Source of the DNA: JAPLDP01 sp964628285
Lineage (GTDB): Bacteria > Bacteroidota > Bacteroidia > Bacteroidales > JAGONC01
Direction of reading: 5' to 3'
Length of the DNA: 64,000 nt
NCBI GenBank assembly: GCA_964628285.1
Contig: CAZVNP010000010.1
Coordinates: 1 to 64,000, forward strand
Shown here: one piece after another, positions 40,439 through 50,161 of the stretch
Position numbering within the stretch: the first letter of the stretch is position 1
Layout of the letters: every line of letters starts with the position of its first letter
The notes under the pieces: model-generated
Seen by the model: the letters and a program-made list of their open reading frames with translations, nothing else
The model's database searches: none
What the model was told of the DNA's origin: nothing
Program-made: the position numbers and the translations under genes

Positions 40439-41910
40439 AAGGGAAAGCGAAATTCTTGTCACATCCCGTTTTAAACATCAATGAAGAAAAAGCAGCTTTT
40501 CTTCTGACAGGTTTATCCATTGTTGTTTTCTGCCTTATCTCCTTTCTCAAAAACGGTACAGGAGATTCGGGCGATAGTATCTCCCATTTCCTCATCGCGA
40601 AATATTCATTCAAACACCCGGCGTTATTCTTAAATCATTGGGGTAAACCCTTGTTCACCCTGCTGAGCTCACCATTCGCTCAATTCGGCTTCACCGGTAT
40701 AAAAGTGTTCAACAGCCTGATAGCCTCACTCACAGGTTACGTGACCTATAAAACAGCCCGGAAACTTGGAATGAAAAACAGTCTTCTGGTTTTTGTTCTT
40801 TTATTCTTTGCACCACAATATTTTGTTCTCATTTTTTCAGGACTCACCGAATATCTTTTTGCCTTTGCCCTCATCTTGTCCGTTTACCTTATAATAGATA
40901 AAAAAGTGATGGCATCCGTTATCCTGGTTTCTTTCTTACCCTTTATACGCAGCGAAGGACTGATCATTATCGGTGTTTTTTTAATATACATGGTGATAAA
41001 AGGTTATTTTAAAATATTGCCTCTCATTTTGACCGGTCATGTTATTTACGGTGTTGCAGGGCTTCACCATTATGGTCATTTTCTATGGGTATTTAATGCT
41101 ATCCCTTATATGGGTACCCCCGACAATTACGGCTCCGGACATATATTTGATTTCTTCTCCAAGCTTTATTATGTGATTGGGTTTCCATTGTATGTTTTAC
41201 TTGTTATTGGTCTGATAACCATCATTTTTACCCTGTTTAAAAGGAACAGAATATTGAACCGGAAAGATTTTTCTGCCGAACTTATCCTAATTGTCGGCTC
41301 CTTTTTAGCTTTCTTTATGGCGCACAGCATTTTCTGGGCATTCGGGCTTTTTCACTCCTTCGGATTAAAACGTGTGCTGATCTGCACCATCCCTCTGATA
41401 TCTTTGATGGCATTGAGAGGATTAAACATTATAGCACTTGTCAGAATCAAAAAGGTCAATCTGATACTGCCCATATTTTTCACCGCTTATGTCATGATCT
41501 TTCCCTTCACAGGGAACCCTGCTGCCATTAAATGGAACAGGGAGCTTGATCTGAGCCCCGATCAGAAACTTATTGATCAGTTATCGTCATATATCCGACA
41601 AACATTTCCTGGTTACACACTTTATTATACTCATCCTTATATAAGCCTCAAGCTGGGGATTGACCCCTATGATAAGAAAGAAGATGGCTTGATACGTAAT
41701 GTCCTTGAAACAAAAAAAGCACCGGCGCATTCACTAATTATTTGGGATTCTTGGTTCTCAGTAATTGAAGAAAAAATAACTTTGGACTATCTATTACAAA
41801 ATCCGAACGTTTCTGTTTTAAAGACTTACGATGATGCCGGGCCTCCGGCAGTGCGGTTGGTGGTATTACAAATTCATCCACAAACTAAAGATGAGAAAGA
41901 AATACTTTAA
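40435..41910 (+). CDS. Polytopic membrane protein, GT-C-like glycosyltransferase
   Basis: A 491-residue inner-membrane protein with about nine to eleven hydrophobic segments. The first loop, GDSGDSISHFLIAKYSF followed by a GKPLF/TLL segment, resembles the acidic first periplasmic loop of GT-C (PMT/ArnT-like) lipid-linked-sugar glycosyltransferases. The C-terminal soluble part (about 380-491) is short. The start is a GTG that overlaps the subtilisin stop (GTGA); the end overlaps the ATG of the next gene by 20 bases. It is the only integral membrane enzyme among the T9SS cargo genes; glycosylation of those secreted proteins or of a surface glycan is a hypothesis. Exact substrate unknown. Confidence 0.65.
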   Translation: MKGKAKFLSHPVLNINEEKAAFLLTGLSIVVFCLISFLKNGTGDSGDSISHFLIAKYSFKHPALFLNHWGKPLFTLLSSPFAQFGFTGIKVFNSLIASLTGYVTYKTARKLGMKNSLLVFVLLFFAPQYFVLIFSGLTEYLFAFALILSVYLIIDKKVMASVILVSFLPFIRSEGLIIIGVFLIYMVIKGYFKILPLILTGHVIYGVAGLHHYGHFLWVFNAIPYMGTPDNYGSGHIFDFFSKLYYVIGFPLYVLLVIGLITIIFTLFKRNRILNRKDFSAELILIVGSFLAFFMAHSIFWAFGLFHSFGLKRVLICTIPLISLMALRGLNIIALVRIKKVNLILPIFFTAYVMIFPFTGNPAAIKWNRELDLSPDQKLIDQLSSYIRQTFPGYTLYYTHPYISLKLGIDPYDKKEDGLIRNVLETKKAPAHSLIIWDSWFSVIEEKITLDYLLQNPNVSVLKTYDDAGPPAVRLVVLQIHPQTKDEKEIL

Positions 41911-44900
41911 CAACATAGCATCATCCTGCCCGAGATTCCACCGGGTCAACCTATGGATGCTGGTCGTGGTCATGTTGTTAATCCCATTGTGCGCGCCGGC
42001 ATTGCCTGTCTTCAATTCTATTACTGTTGACACATCTGTTGTGGGACAAAACGAAAAATTCGAGATCACTGTCGATCTCACGGCCAACTTCATCAATCCT
42101 TTCGATTATGAGCAGGTGTGGCTGAGGGCCTATTTCACGTCGCCTTCAGGTGACGTAACCATTGTCGACGGTTTTTATTACCAGAACTATGACTTCAATC
42201 CCCCATCAGGACCACTGATCCCCGATGGTGAACCGGTCTGGAAAATAAGGTTCAGCCCAATTGAAACCGGAACCTGGGGCTATGAAATTCGTTGCAGTGA
42301 CAATACGGGCACCACCTTTTCCCCCACATATAGTTTTAACTGTACCTCTTCCGCTGACCCTGGTTTTGTCAGACCCACTTCAACGGCCTTTCTGAAATTC
42401 GATGACGGAAGCTCCTTTTTCCCAATCGGAGAGTGTATCCCATGGAACTGGGATGCCGAGGGATTCTATGTTTATGAAACCTGGATTGACAGCCTTGTGG
42501 TCAATGATGCCAATTTCATTAAATTAATCATGACACCGTGGTCTTTTGGAATAGAATGGAACAACACTGGATTGGGCAATTACACAAACAGGTTGAGTAC
42601 TGCTTTTTGGCTTGACTGGATATTCGATAAAGCCACCTCTCTGGGTATGTACATTCAACTCTGTCCGCTAATACATGATGAGGTCAGCACACTCGCCGGT
42701 AATCAGTGGCAATACAGTCCCTATAATGCGGCTAACGGAGGACCATGCCAGAATACATGGGATTTTTACACCAACACATCGGCGAAAGAATATTATAAAC
42801 GGAAATTACGCTATATCAATTCCAGATGGGGTTATTCGTCCCACATGATGTCGTGGGAGTTATTCACCGAGACGGATAACACCGGTGATTTTAATGACCA
42901 TCACAACGACATCAACAACTGGCTTATTGAAACCGGCCAATACCTTAATTCCATTGATATCAATGATCATTTGATAACACTCAGCTACGCATTTTATGAA
43001 CATGATCATGATATGTGGAACAATGCATTAATCGATTTTACACTTATACATATTTATAACACCTCCAATGATCTGGAGCTTAAATTGTACGCCGGCATAA
43101 AGGATTATCTCGCTCAATATGACAAACCCACTACTGTCGGTGAATTTGCGCTTTCGACTGAACCGGATGTATGTATTTTGCTTGACCCTGATGGTATTGC
43201 CTTTCATAATTCGCTTTGGGCAACTTCCTTGTCAGGAGCCTTTGGAGCTGCCACTACTTGGCATTGGGGAAGTTATATCGATCCCCAAAACCTTTATTAT
43301 CATTTCAAGCCGGTGACCACCTTTATGCATTCTATCGACCTTCAACAGGAGGATTATGCTCCTGTCACCGTCATGTGTACGGCTGATGAATACCTCGATG
43401 TGGTCATCGAGCCCGGATTCCAAACCCTCTTTCAGCCTGCCCCTGAAGATTATTTCACCGTAGAGAGGACCGGTAACATCATCCCCAGGGCAAATAACCT
43501 GAGCATCATGTTATATGGCTATATGTTTAACTCGTCACGCAATCCCCCTCATTTTGCGGTGGATTATGCCGAGGCAGGGCAGTTCTCCGTGGTCACCGGC
43601 GGCAATGCTTTTCTTTCCAGGATCAAGATATGGATCGACGGCGTTAATGTGCTGAATATGGTTGGACACACCCACACGACCTACACCACGGATGTCGAGG
43701 CCGGAACACATATCATCTTCGTTGAAAATACCGGGAATGGCTATATAGAGATCGATAAGTACATCTTTAAAAATTATGCCCCTCTTTTGCGCAGCTTTGC
43801 CCTGAAAAGCCAGAATCATGTGGTGGGATGGCTGCAGAACAGGAATTACAACTGGGAATATGTCAACGACTATGGTGATCCGGCTCCCCTGTCGGGCGGC
43901 ATCATGAACTTCAGCGGTCTCAGCGAAGGGTATTATCAGACGGAATGGTGGGATTGTTCCGGTGGCGAAACCGATTCTATCTCCTTATATGCCGCTCCCG
44001 GCGGTGACCTTGCCGTGGCTGCCCCCGCGGTGGTGTGGGATGCCGCCTATAAGATGGATTATGTCAGCCCGGTCATGACACCCGCTTTTACCGCCATCCC
44101 CACCCACACCTGTACCGGCGATACCGTTGTTTACACTGACAATTCAACCGGCATTATCAAAAGCCGCTTATGGTCTTTCCCGGGTGGCACGCCGTCAAGC
44201 TCAACGCTGGAAAATCCGCAGGTTGTCTACACTAACTCCGGTGTTTACAATGCCACGCTGACCCTGTACAACGATTTCGACACGGCCGTTCTGACCAAAT
44301 CCAATTATATCACCATTGATACGTTACCCGGTGCTCCAGGTTTTATATCTGGGCCCACGTCTGTCTGCATATACACCACCAATGTCGTTTATGCCATCGC
44401 TCCTATCCCCCATGCCACTTCATATGTCTGGACGCTGCCTCCGGGGGCGTCGGGTTACAGCACCACGCGAACCATACATGTCTCCTTCGGCACGGCGGCA
44501 CAATCCGGGAACATCTCGGTGAAAGGCGTCAACTTTTGCGGTTACGGACCCGTCGCCTCAAAATATATCACGGTTATACCGCTTGTCGGTTCTGCCGGAC
44601 CCATTGCAGGTGATACTGTGGTGTGTAACGGTCAGGCCGGTGTGGTTTATTCCGTTGATCCCATCGCTAACGCTACCTCATATACCTGGACGTTACCTCC
44701 GGGAGCCACCGGGTCAAGTACCGGCACCAGCATCAGCGTGACATTTTCATTGACCGCCAGTTCCGGCAACATCAGCGTTAAAGGAGCCAATTCATGCGGT
44801 ACGGGCACCCCCTCCTTTAAATTCATTCATGTGAATCCCTATCCCTCTGCCGCAGGTCCCATTTATGGTGACACACTGGTGTGCCAGAATGAGGAAGACC

Positions 44901-46924
44901 GGTATTATCATATCGACGAGGTATCCCATGCGACCTCTTACGAATGGATATTACCTCCCGGTGTTGAGGGCCAAAGCAGCACAAATGAGATTTACCTGAC
45001 GTTTACCGTACCATCCGTCTGCAACCTGATCGAAGTAAAAGGTGTGAACGACTGCGGCGAAGGCGATCCTGCGTTCCTCGGTGTGTGTACCGTACCACTG
45101 CCCACAATCGGAGAACAACCTCATGATACCATGGTTTATATCGAAGATGATGCCGTTTTTGAAATAACCTACACCATGCATCTGACCTATCATTGGCAGA
45201 AAAGTCAGGATAACGGCGCGACCTGGACCGATCTTTCAGATGACGGCATGTATGACGGATCAGATACGTCGGTGCTTCAGATTACCGGAGTGGTACCTGC
45301 CATGAACGGTTACAGGTACCGCTGTGTCGTCAGCGGCTCATGCGGGCAACCCGCTACATCCGATCCCGCCGTATTGAACGTGGTGCCTCAGGGTTGGCTC
45401 TATTCACCTACCGACGCCTATCACAAATTCAAGATACCCCTGCCGGCCCATCCCGTCATTAACGGGGATCCGATCGATGTTGATGATTATGTCGGTGTAT
45501 TCTTTGAGAATGACAGCAGCGAATGGCTATGCGGTGGCCTGGAGCAATGGAACGGCGTCACAACCATCACCGTCTTTGCCTATGGCGATGATCCCCAGAC
45601 ACCTGAAAAAGACGGTTTCTCGGCCGGCGAATCCATACATTGGGAAATTTACTCCCATGAACATCATAAAAACTATGATGCCACACCAACCTATCTGTTC
45701 GGGCCTTCCACTTTTACCGTCAATGCCACCACTACGCTCCAGAAACTCGAAGCCTTCGATGTCATACAACAAACCGTCGCCCTTCCTGAAGGATGGAGCG
45801 GCTTATCAAGCTATATCATACCTGCCGACGATTCCGTGAAAGCCATTTTCGATGCCATCACCGATGATCTGGTTATCCTGATGAATGCCTCACAGGTTTA
45901 TTGGCCTGACCAGAATATCAACACCATCGTTACCTGGAATACTTACAGCGGATATAAAATAAAGGTGACTGATGCCACTCATGTGGTCTTCTTGGGCACC
46001 CTGGCAACCCAAAAGACCCTCCTTCTTAAAAAGGGATGGAACCTGATGCCTGTCATCAGTGAGAATGATGTGTCAACACTCCAGACGGGTATTTTCAGCG
46101 ATCTGGGTGATACCCTTGTCATCGTGAAAGAGATAGCAGGATCCGGCATCTATTGGCCCGGTCAAGAGATTTTCACCCTTGAATGGCTGATTCCCGGTAA
46201 AGCTTACATGATCAACGTATCCAAAGAGTGCCACATACACTTCCCACCTGCCGAACGAATGGTTAAACCTGTCATCCCGGATGACAGATCTGATTTGACA
46301 ACGCCCTGGAATCCGGTGACGGCCACCTCCAACTCCCACGTCATCGCCATCAATAAAGCAGCACTAACCTGGGTGTCACCCGGCGATATCTTAGGCGCAT
46401 TCACTCCCGGGGGATGGTGTTCCGGCATGGTCAGAATAGATGGTGACCGTGTCAATGTTCCTCTGATAGTTTATGGTGATGACCCGACCACCCCATATGT
46501 GACAGACGGCTTTGCCGCCGGTGAACCCATGTCATTTAAGATCTTCCGTCCGGACAAAGACACAACTTATTGTGTTATGGCAGCTTTCAACATACGGCTG
46601 CCCGATTCGGGTCTGTTTGTTGTCAATGGCCTCTCCGAAATAAATTTATTTCAGTTGTTACTGAATCAGCCTGAGCTGACACTTACAAAGGAGATCATCC
46701 GGATCTATCCTAATCCTGTAACACATGAAATGGACATGGATATCGCAGTATCAGCCGACGGATCTTTATTCTATCTCTTTAACTGCGAAGGGCAGCTTAT
46801 TAGCTGCATGACCGTACACTCAGGTCATTCGGTCATCGATATGACCTCTCTTGCCAATGGCACTTATATCCTCAAAATGATCACAAAACAACAGGTCTGG
46901 TACAAAAAAATCATTAAAAAATAA
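41891..46924 (+). CDS. DUF5060/clan-A glycoside hydrolase-like protein, T9SS cargo
   Basis: I place the start at the ATG at 41891, giving 1677 residues and a signal peptide (WMLVVVMLLIPLCAPA); an in-frame ATG 60 bases upstream would add an unlikely leader. The N-terminus looks like DUF5060 (WKIRFSPIETGTWGYEIR), followed by a TIM-barrel-like glycoside hydrolase region (about 155-500). Candidate acid/base E327 is in SWELFTETD (Thr precedes Glu instead of the clan-A Asn), and candidate nucleophile E418 is in TTVGEFAL. Downstream come a PKD domain, three PKD-like repeats (SYVWTLPPGASG, SYTWTLPPGATG, SYEWILPPGVEG), an Ig-like domain, two copies of a YGDDP(Q/T)TP-containing module, and a type A sorting domain (IYPNPVTHEM to YKKIIKK). 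Polysaccharide cleavage is inferred from fold; substrate unknown. Confidence 0.75.
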   Translation: MRKKYFNNIASSCPRFHRVNLWMLVVVMLLIPLCAPALPVFNSITVDTSVVGQNEKFEITVDLTANFINPFDYEQVWLRAYFTSPSGDVTIVDGFYYQNYDFNPPSGPLIPDGEPVWKIRFSPIETGTWGYEIRCSDNTGTTFSPTYSFNCTSSADPGFVRPTSTAFLKFDDGSSFFPIGECIPWNWDAEGFYVYETWIDSLVVNDANFIKLIMTPWSFGIEWNNTGLGNYTNRLSTAFWLDWIFDKATSLGMYIQLCPLIHDEVSTLAGNQWQYSPYNAANGGPCQNTWDFYTNTSAKEYYKRKLRYINSRWGYSSHMMSWELFTETDNTGDFNDHHNDINNWLIETGQYLNSIDINDHLITLSYAFYEHDHDMWNNALIDFTLIHIYNTSNDLELKLYAGIKDYLAQYDKPTTVGEFALSTEPDVCILLDPDGIAFHNSLWATSLSGAFGAATTWHWGSYIDPQNLYYHFKPVTTFMHSIDLQQEDYAPVTVMCTADEYLDVVIEPGFQTLFQPAPEDYFTVERTGNIIPRANNLSIMLYGYMFNSSRNPPHFAVDYAEAGQFSVVTGGNAFLSRIKIWIDGVNVLNMVGHTHTTYTTDVEAGTHIIFVENTGNGYIEIDKYIFKNYAPLLRSFALKSQNHVVGWLQNRNYNWEYVNDYGDPAPLSGGIMNFSGLSEGYYQTEWWDCSGGETDSISLYAAPGGDLAVAAPAVVWDAAYKMDYVSPVMTPAFTAIPTHTCTGDTVVYTDNSTGIIKSRLWSFPGGTPSSSTLENPQVVYTNSGVYNATLTLYNDFDTAVLTKSNYITIDTLPGAPGFISGPTSVCIYTTNVVYAIAPIPHATSYVWTLPPGASGYSTTRTIHVSFGTAAQSGNISVKGVNFCGYGPVASKYITVIPLVGSAGPIAGDTVVCNGQAGVVYSVDPIANATSYTWTLPPGATGSSTGTSISVTFSLTASSGNISVKGANSCGTGTPSFKFIHVNPYPSAAGPIYGDTLVCQNEEDRYYHIDEVSHATSYEWILPPGVEGQSSTNEIYLTFTVPSVCNLIEVKGVNDCGEGDPAFLGVCTVPLPTIGEQPHDTMVYIEDDAVFEITYTMHLTYHWQKSQDNGATWTDLSDDGMYDGSDTSVLQITGVVPAMNGYRYRCVVSGSCGQPATSDPAVLNVVPQGWLYSPTDAYHKFKIPLPAHPVINGDPIDVDDYVGVFFENDSSEWLCGGLEQWNGVTTITVFAYGDDPQTPEKDGFSAGESIHWEIYSHEHHKNYDATPTYLFGPSTFTVNATTTLQKLEAFDVIQQTVALPEGWSGLSSYIIPADDSVKAIFDAITDDLVILMNASQVYWPDQNINTIVTWNTYSGYKIKVTDATHVVFLGTLATQKTLLLKKGWNLMPVISENDVSTLQTGIFSDLGDTLVIVKEIAGSGIYWPGQEIFTLEWLIPGKAYMINVSKECHIHFPPAERMVKPVIPDDRSDLTTPWNPVTATSNSHVIAINKAALTWVSPGDILGAFTPGGWCSGMVRIDGDRVNVPLIVYGDDPTTPYVTDGFAAGEPMSFKIFRPDKDTTYCVMAAFNIRLPDSGLFVVNGLSEINLFQLLLNQPELTLTKEIIRIYPNPVTHEMDMDIAVSADGSLFYLFNCEGQLISCMTVHSGHSVIDMTSLANGTYILKMITKQQVWYKKIIKK

Positions 46925-46999
46925 ATCGTCGGGATTTTAATCTTACTTTCGTGGCCTCAGTCAGCCCTATTTATATATATTTTCGAACGATATACAAAT

Positions 47000-49105
47000 A
47001 TGAAGAAACAATTACCCATCTTCCGGATTATTGAATCTCTCTGTCAATCATTCAGCATTCCCGTAAGCTGTGGATTAATCATCATCCTGTTATTGGCCTT
47101 CAATTCGGCCTCTGCACAGGAACATCCCTCGCCACCCAAGTGGATGCTGATGCATTACCTCAGTGAAGAGGAGATGTATCACGGGGGACGCAGCAGCCGT
47201 GATTTTACCCCCACCGATCCTCCCCAGGGCCCCATTTACAATGTGGCTGAATTTGACCAGCAGGAAGGTGTTCTCATCGCCTATCCGTTTGGCATCCCCC
47301 TGACCCTTATAGCCGAGATGTCGCAGGATGTTACCGTCACCACCATTGTTCTGAATGCCGGCCAGGAAAATACGGTGACTAACATTTATGAATCCAATGG
47401 CGTTCGTCTGGATCATTGTAATTTTCTGTATGCTCCTCATGACTCCTATTGGACCCGTGATTATGGTCCCTGGTTCATCCTTGACGGGAACCACCAATTC
47501 GGCATTGTCGATTTCCCATATAACCGTCCGCGGCCCAATGACGATAACATCCCGGTGGTGATGGCCGGTTTTCTTGGCGTCAACCTTTATGGCATGGATC
47601 TGACAAGCACCGGTGGCAATTACATGACCGACGGTTACGGTGTCTCCGCTTCTTCCACGTTAATCTGGGAAGAGAATGCGGGTTTATCGCATGATTCGAT
47701 CGCGCAGATCATGAACGACTACCTGGGCATCGAAACCTATGATGTCCTGCCCGATCCCCTGGGCGAGTATATCGAACACATTGACTGCTGGGGCAAATTC
47801 CTGGATGTGGATAAAGTGCTCATCGGGCAAGTGCCGTCCATTGATCCGAGGTATGCTGACTATGAGTATGTCGCCGACTTTTTCAGCACCCATACCTGTG
47901 GATGGAATAAACCCTATGAAGTGTACCGTGTTTACACGCCGGGGGATTATCCTTACACACCCTATACTAATTCCCTGATCCTGAATAACAAGGTCTTTGT
48001 GCCGCTGACCGGCAGCCAGTGGGATGATGAGGCCATTTCAACTTATCAGGCCGCTATGCCGGGTTACGAAGTCATCGGCGTATATGCAGATGGAGGAAAT
48101 GGCTGGCAGAATACCGATGCATTACATTGCAGGGTCATGGGCATTGCCGACAGGGGCATGTTGCTGGTGCACCACATGCCGTACTGGGGCGATGTCGCCG
48201 TCCTCAGCGGTTATCCCGTGCAGGCCGATATCATCCCGATGGACGGCCAACCCTTAATACCTGACTCGGTGGTGGTTTATTATAAAGTTAACGGAGGCAA
48301 TTACAATGCCCTGATCATGTCGAGTGACAACGACACCACTTACACCGCTGCCATTCCCGGCGGCAATCCGGGTGATGAGATAGCCTATTATATCCATGCC
48401 GTCGATCAGGCGGGTAAAAGCGCCAATCACCCTTATATCGGCGCCCCTGACCCTCACATGTTCCATATCACCGGATCATTGCCCGATGTAACGGTGATTC
48501 CCGACTCACTCCTTTTTGTTAACTATCAGCAAATGATAGAAGGACAGATGGTAACGGTTCATAACTATAACTCCACCGGCGTCACCATCAATTATATTAA
48601 TAATGAGGGGATAAACGGTTTCCCCTGGTATATCGATCCTTGGAACATCAACCTGCCGCAGGTTCTTGCCCCCGGCGATTCAATTGAATTGAATGTAAAA
48701 GTAAGCATCCCCGTTGACTTACCAGGCCCCTGGATAACCGATACCCTCTTTGCCGAGACCGATGCCAGTACACACAAGGTGATACTGCGGATCGACAGCG
48801 ATCTCCTGTCATCAATCAATGATTATCGGAGTATAAAAATGGTTTCCGCTTTCCCGAATCCGTTCTCCGACCTGGCCACAATAAGCTTCAGCCTGAGTCA
48901 ATCCGGACAGGCAGAACTGGTCGTCTATGATATGACAGGCAAAGAGATCAGAACACTGGTGCATTCATTTCTCCGGAAAGGATCTTACACATGCCGCTGG
49001 GACGGAACCGCCGAAGACGGAACGCAGGTACCGCAAGGTGTTTATATCTGCCGGCTGACTGCCGGCGAAAGGACTGGGAGCATTAAGATGGTGCTGGATA
49101 AGTGA
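47000..49105 (+). CDS. Peptidylarginine deiminase of the Porphyromonas (PPAD) type, T9SS cargo
   Basis: A 701-residue secreted protein; hydrophobic signal region about 22-39 ending ASAQ. The guanidino-modifying domain (about 70-400) has all active-site residues: D154 in WTRDYGPW, H260 and D262 in EHIDCWGKF, N324 in TNSLILN and C377 in DALHCRVMG. The spacings follow those of P. gingivalis PPAD (D130, H236, D238, N297, C351). R176 and R178 in PYNRPRPND fall at the positions of PPAD R152/R154, which contact the C-terminal carboxylate of peptidyl-arginine. An Ig-like domain (about 405-600) and an FlgD-like type A sorting domain (AFPNPFSDLATISF, WDGTAEDGTQVPQG) follow. Agmatine deiminase is the alternative, but the secretion signals and these arginines favour protein citrullination. 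Confidence 0.85.
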   Translation: MKKQLPIFRIIESLCQSFSIPVSCGLIIILLLAFNSASAQEHPSPPKWMLMHYLSEEEMYHGGRSSRDFTPTDPPQGPIYNVAEFDQQEGVLIAYPFGIPLTLIAEMSQDVTVTTIVLNAGQENTVTNIYESNGVRLDHCNFLYAPHDSYWTRDYGPWFILDGNHQFGIVDFPYNRPRPNDDNIPVVMAGFLGVNLYGMDLTSTGGNYMTDGYGVSASSTLIWEENAGLSHDSIAQIMNDYLGIETYDVLPDPLGEYIEHIDCWGKFLDVDKVLIGQVPSIDPRYADYEYVADFFSTHTCGWNKPYEVYRVYTPGDYPYTPYTNSLILNNKVFVPLTGSQWDDEAISTYQAAMPGYEVIGVYADGGNGWQNTDALHCRVMGIADRGMLLVHHMPYWGDVAVLSGYPVQADIIPMDGQPLIPDSVVVYYKVNGGNYNALIMSSDNDTTYTAAIPGGNPGDEIAYYIHAVDQAGKSANHPYIGAPDPHMFHITGSLPDVTVIPDSLLFVNYQQMIEGQMVTVHNYNSTGVTINYINNEGINGFPWYIDPWNINLPQVLAPGDSIELNVKVSIPVDLPGPWITDTLFAETDASTHKVILRIDSDLLSSINDYRSIKMVSAFPNPFSDLATISFSLSQSGQAELVVYDMTGKEIRTLVHSFLRKGSYTCRWDGTAEDGTQVPQGVYICRLTAGERTGSIKMVLDK

Positions 49106-49236
49106 TGGTGGTTATATTAAAATTCGTATCACATCCCGGCATGATAAAAAGTAATGATCCATTTGTTAAATTTTGTTAACAGTATCTTTTTCAGTTAAAA
49201 AACATCAGTTTTTATAAAAAGTCAGGATAATTTGCA

Positions 49237-49244
49237 TATTTTTG
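49237..49244 (+). promoter_or_regulatory. Candidate Bacteroidota -7 element (TATTTTTG)
   Basis: TATTTTTG fits TAnnTTTG and lies 36 bases before the FKBP start, with a T-run (49209-49213) about 24 bases upstream in place of a clean TTTG. Confidence 0.45.
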
Positions 49245-49280
49245 CCACGTCAACCATTAACTTCTTAAACATTAAATAAA

Positions 49281-50003
49281 ATGAAAATAAGATTAACATT
49301 CAGTTTGATTATTTTGTCGGCCCTGTTTTTTATGGTCAGTTGCAGCCAGACGCCTGATCCCGACAAGATCACATTAAAAGACAAGAACGATTCGATTAGC
49401 TATGTCATCGGATTGGATTATGGAGCAGGATTGCAAAAACAAAATATTGATTACAGGCCTGCAGCCATGTTTAAAGGTCTCGAAAACTCCCTCAAGGGCC
49501 AGAGCATTTTTCCCGACTCGGTCAAACGGGCGCTCATCACCGAAATCAACAGTCAGATTGAACAAAGAAGGCAGGAAGTTTTTAATGCCCAGCTGGCGCA
49601 AAATAAAGAATCCGGCGCCAAATTCATGAAAGAAAACAAAGATAAACCAGCAGTGGTGGAACTGCCGTCAGGTCTTCAATACAAGGTGATTAACCAGGGT
49701 GTCGGGAAAAACAAACCGTCAGCGACCGACAGTGTCGTGGTGCATTACCGCGCCATGTTCACCGACGGTTCACTGATTGATGAAACCTACGGGCGTTTAC
49801 CCACCAGTTTCAGGCTCAACAGGATCATGAAAGGCTTATCGCAGGGTATTCAGTTGATGAATCCAGGCTCGATCTATGAATTTTATATACCTTCCAGCCT
49901 CGCCTTTGCCGATAAGAACTTCACCGATCAAAATGGGAATGTCGTCATTCCTGCCGGCTCAACATTGGTTTACCGGGTCGAACTTCTGAATGTTATCAGG
50001 TAA
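49281..50003 (+). CDS. FKBP-type peptidyl-prolyl isomerase lipoprotein (Mip-like)
   Basis: A 240-residue protein with a lipoprotein signal (LFFMVSC, lipidated Cys at about 21). Residues 30-115 form the helical N-terminal dimerisation domain of Mip/FkpA-type proteins (SYVIGLDYG, SQIEQRRQEVF), and 125-240 the FKBP domain (ELPSGLQYKVI, VVVHYRAMFTDG, YEFYIPSSLAF, VYRVELL). It should act as a periplasm-facing or surface prolyl isomerase and folding helper, plausible support for export of the large secreted proteins next door (inference). It has its own candidate promoter and a strong terminator, so it appears monocistronic. Confidence 0.93.
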   Translation: MKIRLTFSLIILSALFFMVSCSQTPDPDKITLKDKNDSISYVIGLDYGAGLQKQNIDYRPAAMFKGLENSLKGQSIFPDSVKRALITEINSQIEQRRQEVFNAQLAQNKESGAKFMKENKDKPAVVELPSGLQYKVINQGVGKNKPSATDSVVVHYRAMFTDGSLIDETYGRLPTSFRLNRIMKGLSQGIQLMNPGSIYEFYIPSSLAFADKNFTDQNGNVVIPAGSTLVYRVELLNVIR

Positions 50004-50029
50004 CCCAAAATATATACACATCTGTCCAA

Positions 50030-50059
50030 GGCTGTCGGGTCTCCGACAGCCTTTTTTTT
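50030..50059 (+). terminator. Rho-independent terminator after the FKBP gene
   Basis: GGCTGTCGG (50030-50038) pairs perfectly with CCGACAGCC (50043-50051) around a GTCT loop, followed by eight T residues (50052-50059). It lies 26 bases after the stop codon. Confidence 0.95.
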
Positions 50060-50161
50060 CTTTCATATCCCCTCTCCGGAATCATAAAAAATTGTAAATT
50101 TAGTCGGTGCCGGACAACCCCGGCTGAAAATTCCCGTCTATTATAACTTAACGGTGTTTTA

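Noticed and set aside
41831..41890. Upstream ATG extension of the GH-like gene
   Set aside because: It adds 20 residues (MMPGLRQCGWWYYKF...) before a good signal peptide and lies entirely within the preceding membrane-protein gene.
47000..49105. Cytosolic agmatine deiminase
   Set aside because: A signal peptide, Ig-like domain, T9SS sorting domain and the PPAD-type arginine pair argue for an extracellular protein deiminase.
49160..49175. GTTAA-ATTTTG-TTAAC inverted repeat as an operator
   Set aside because: Five-base arms of pure AT-rich sequence are expected by chance in such intergenic DNA; no second copy was seen.
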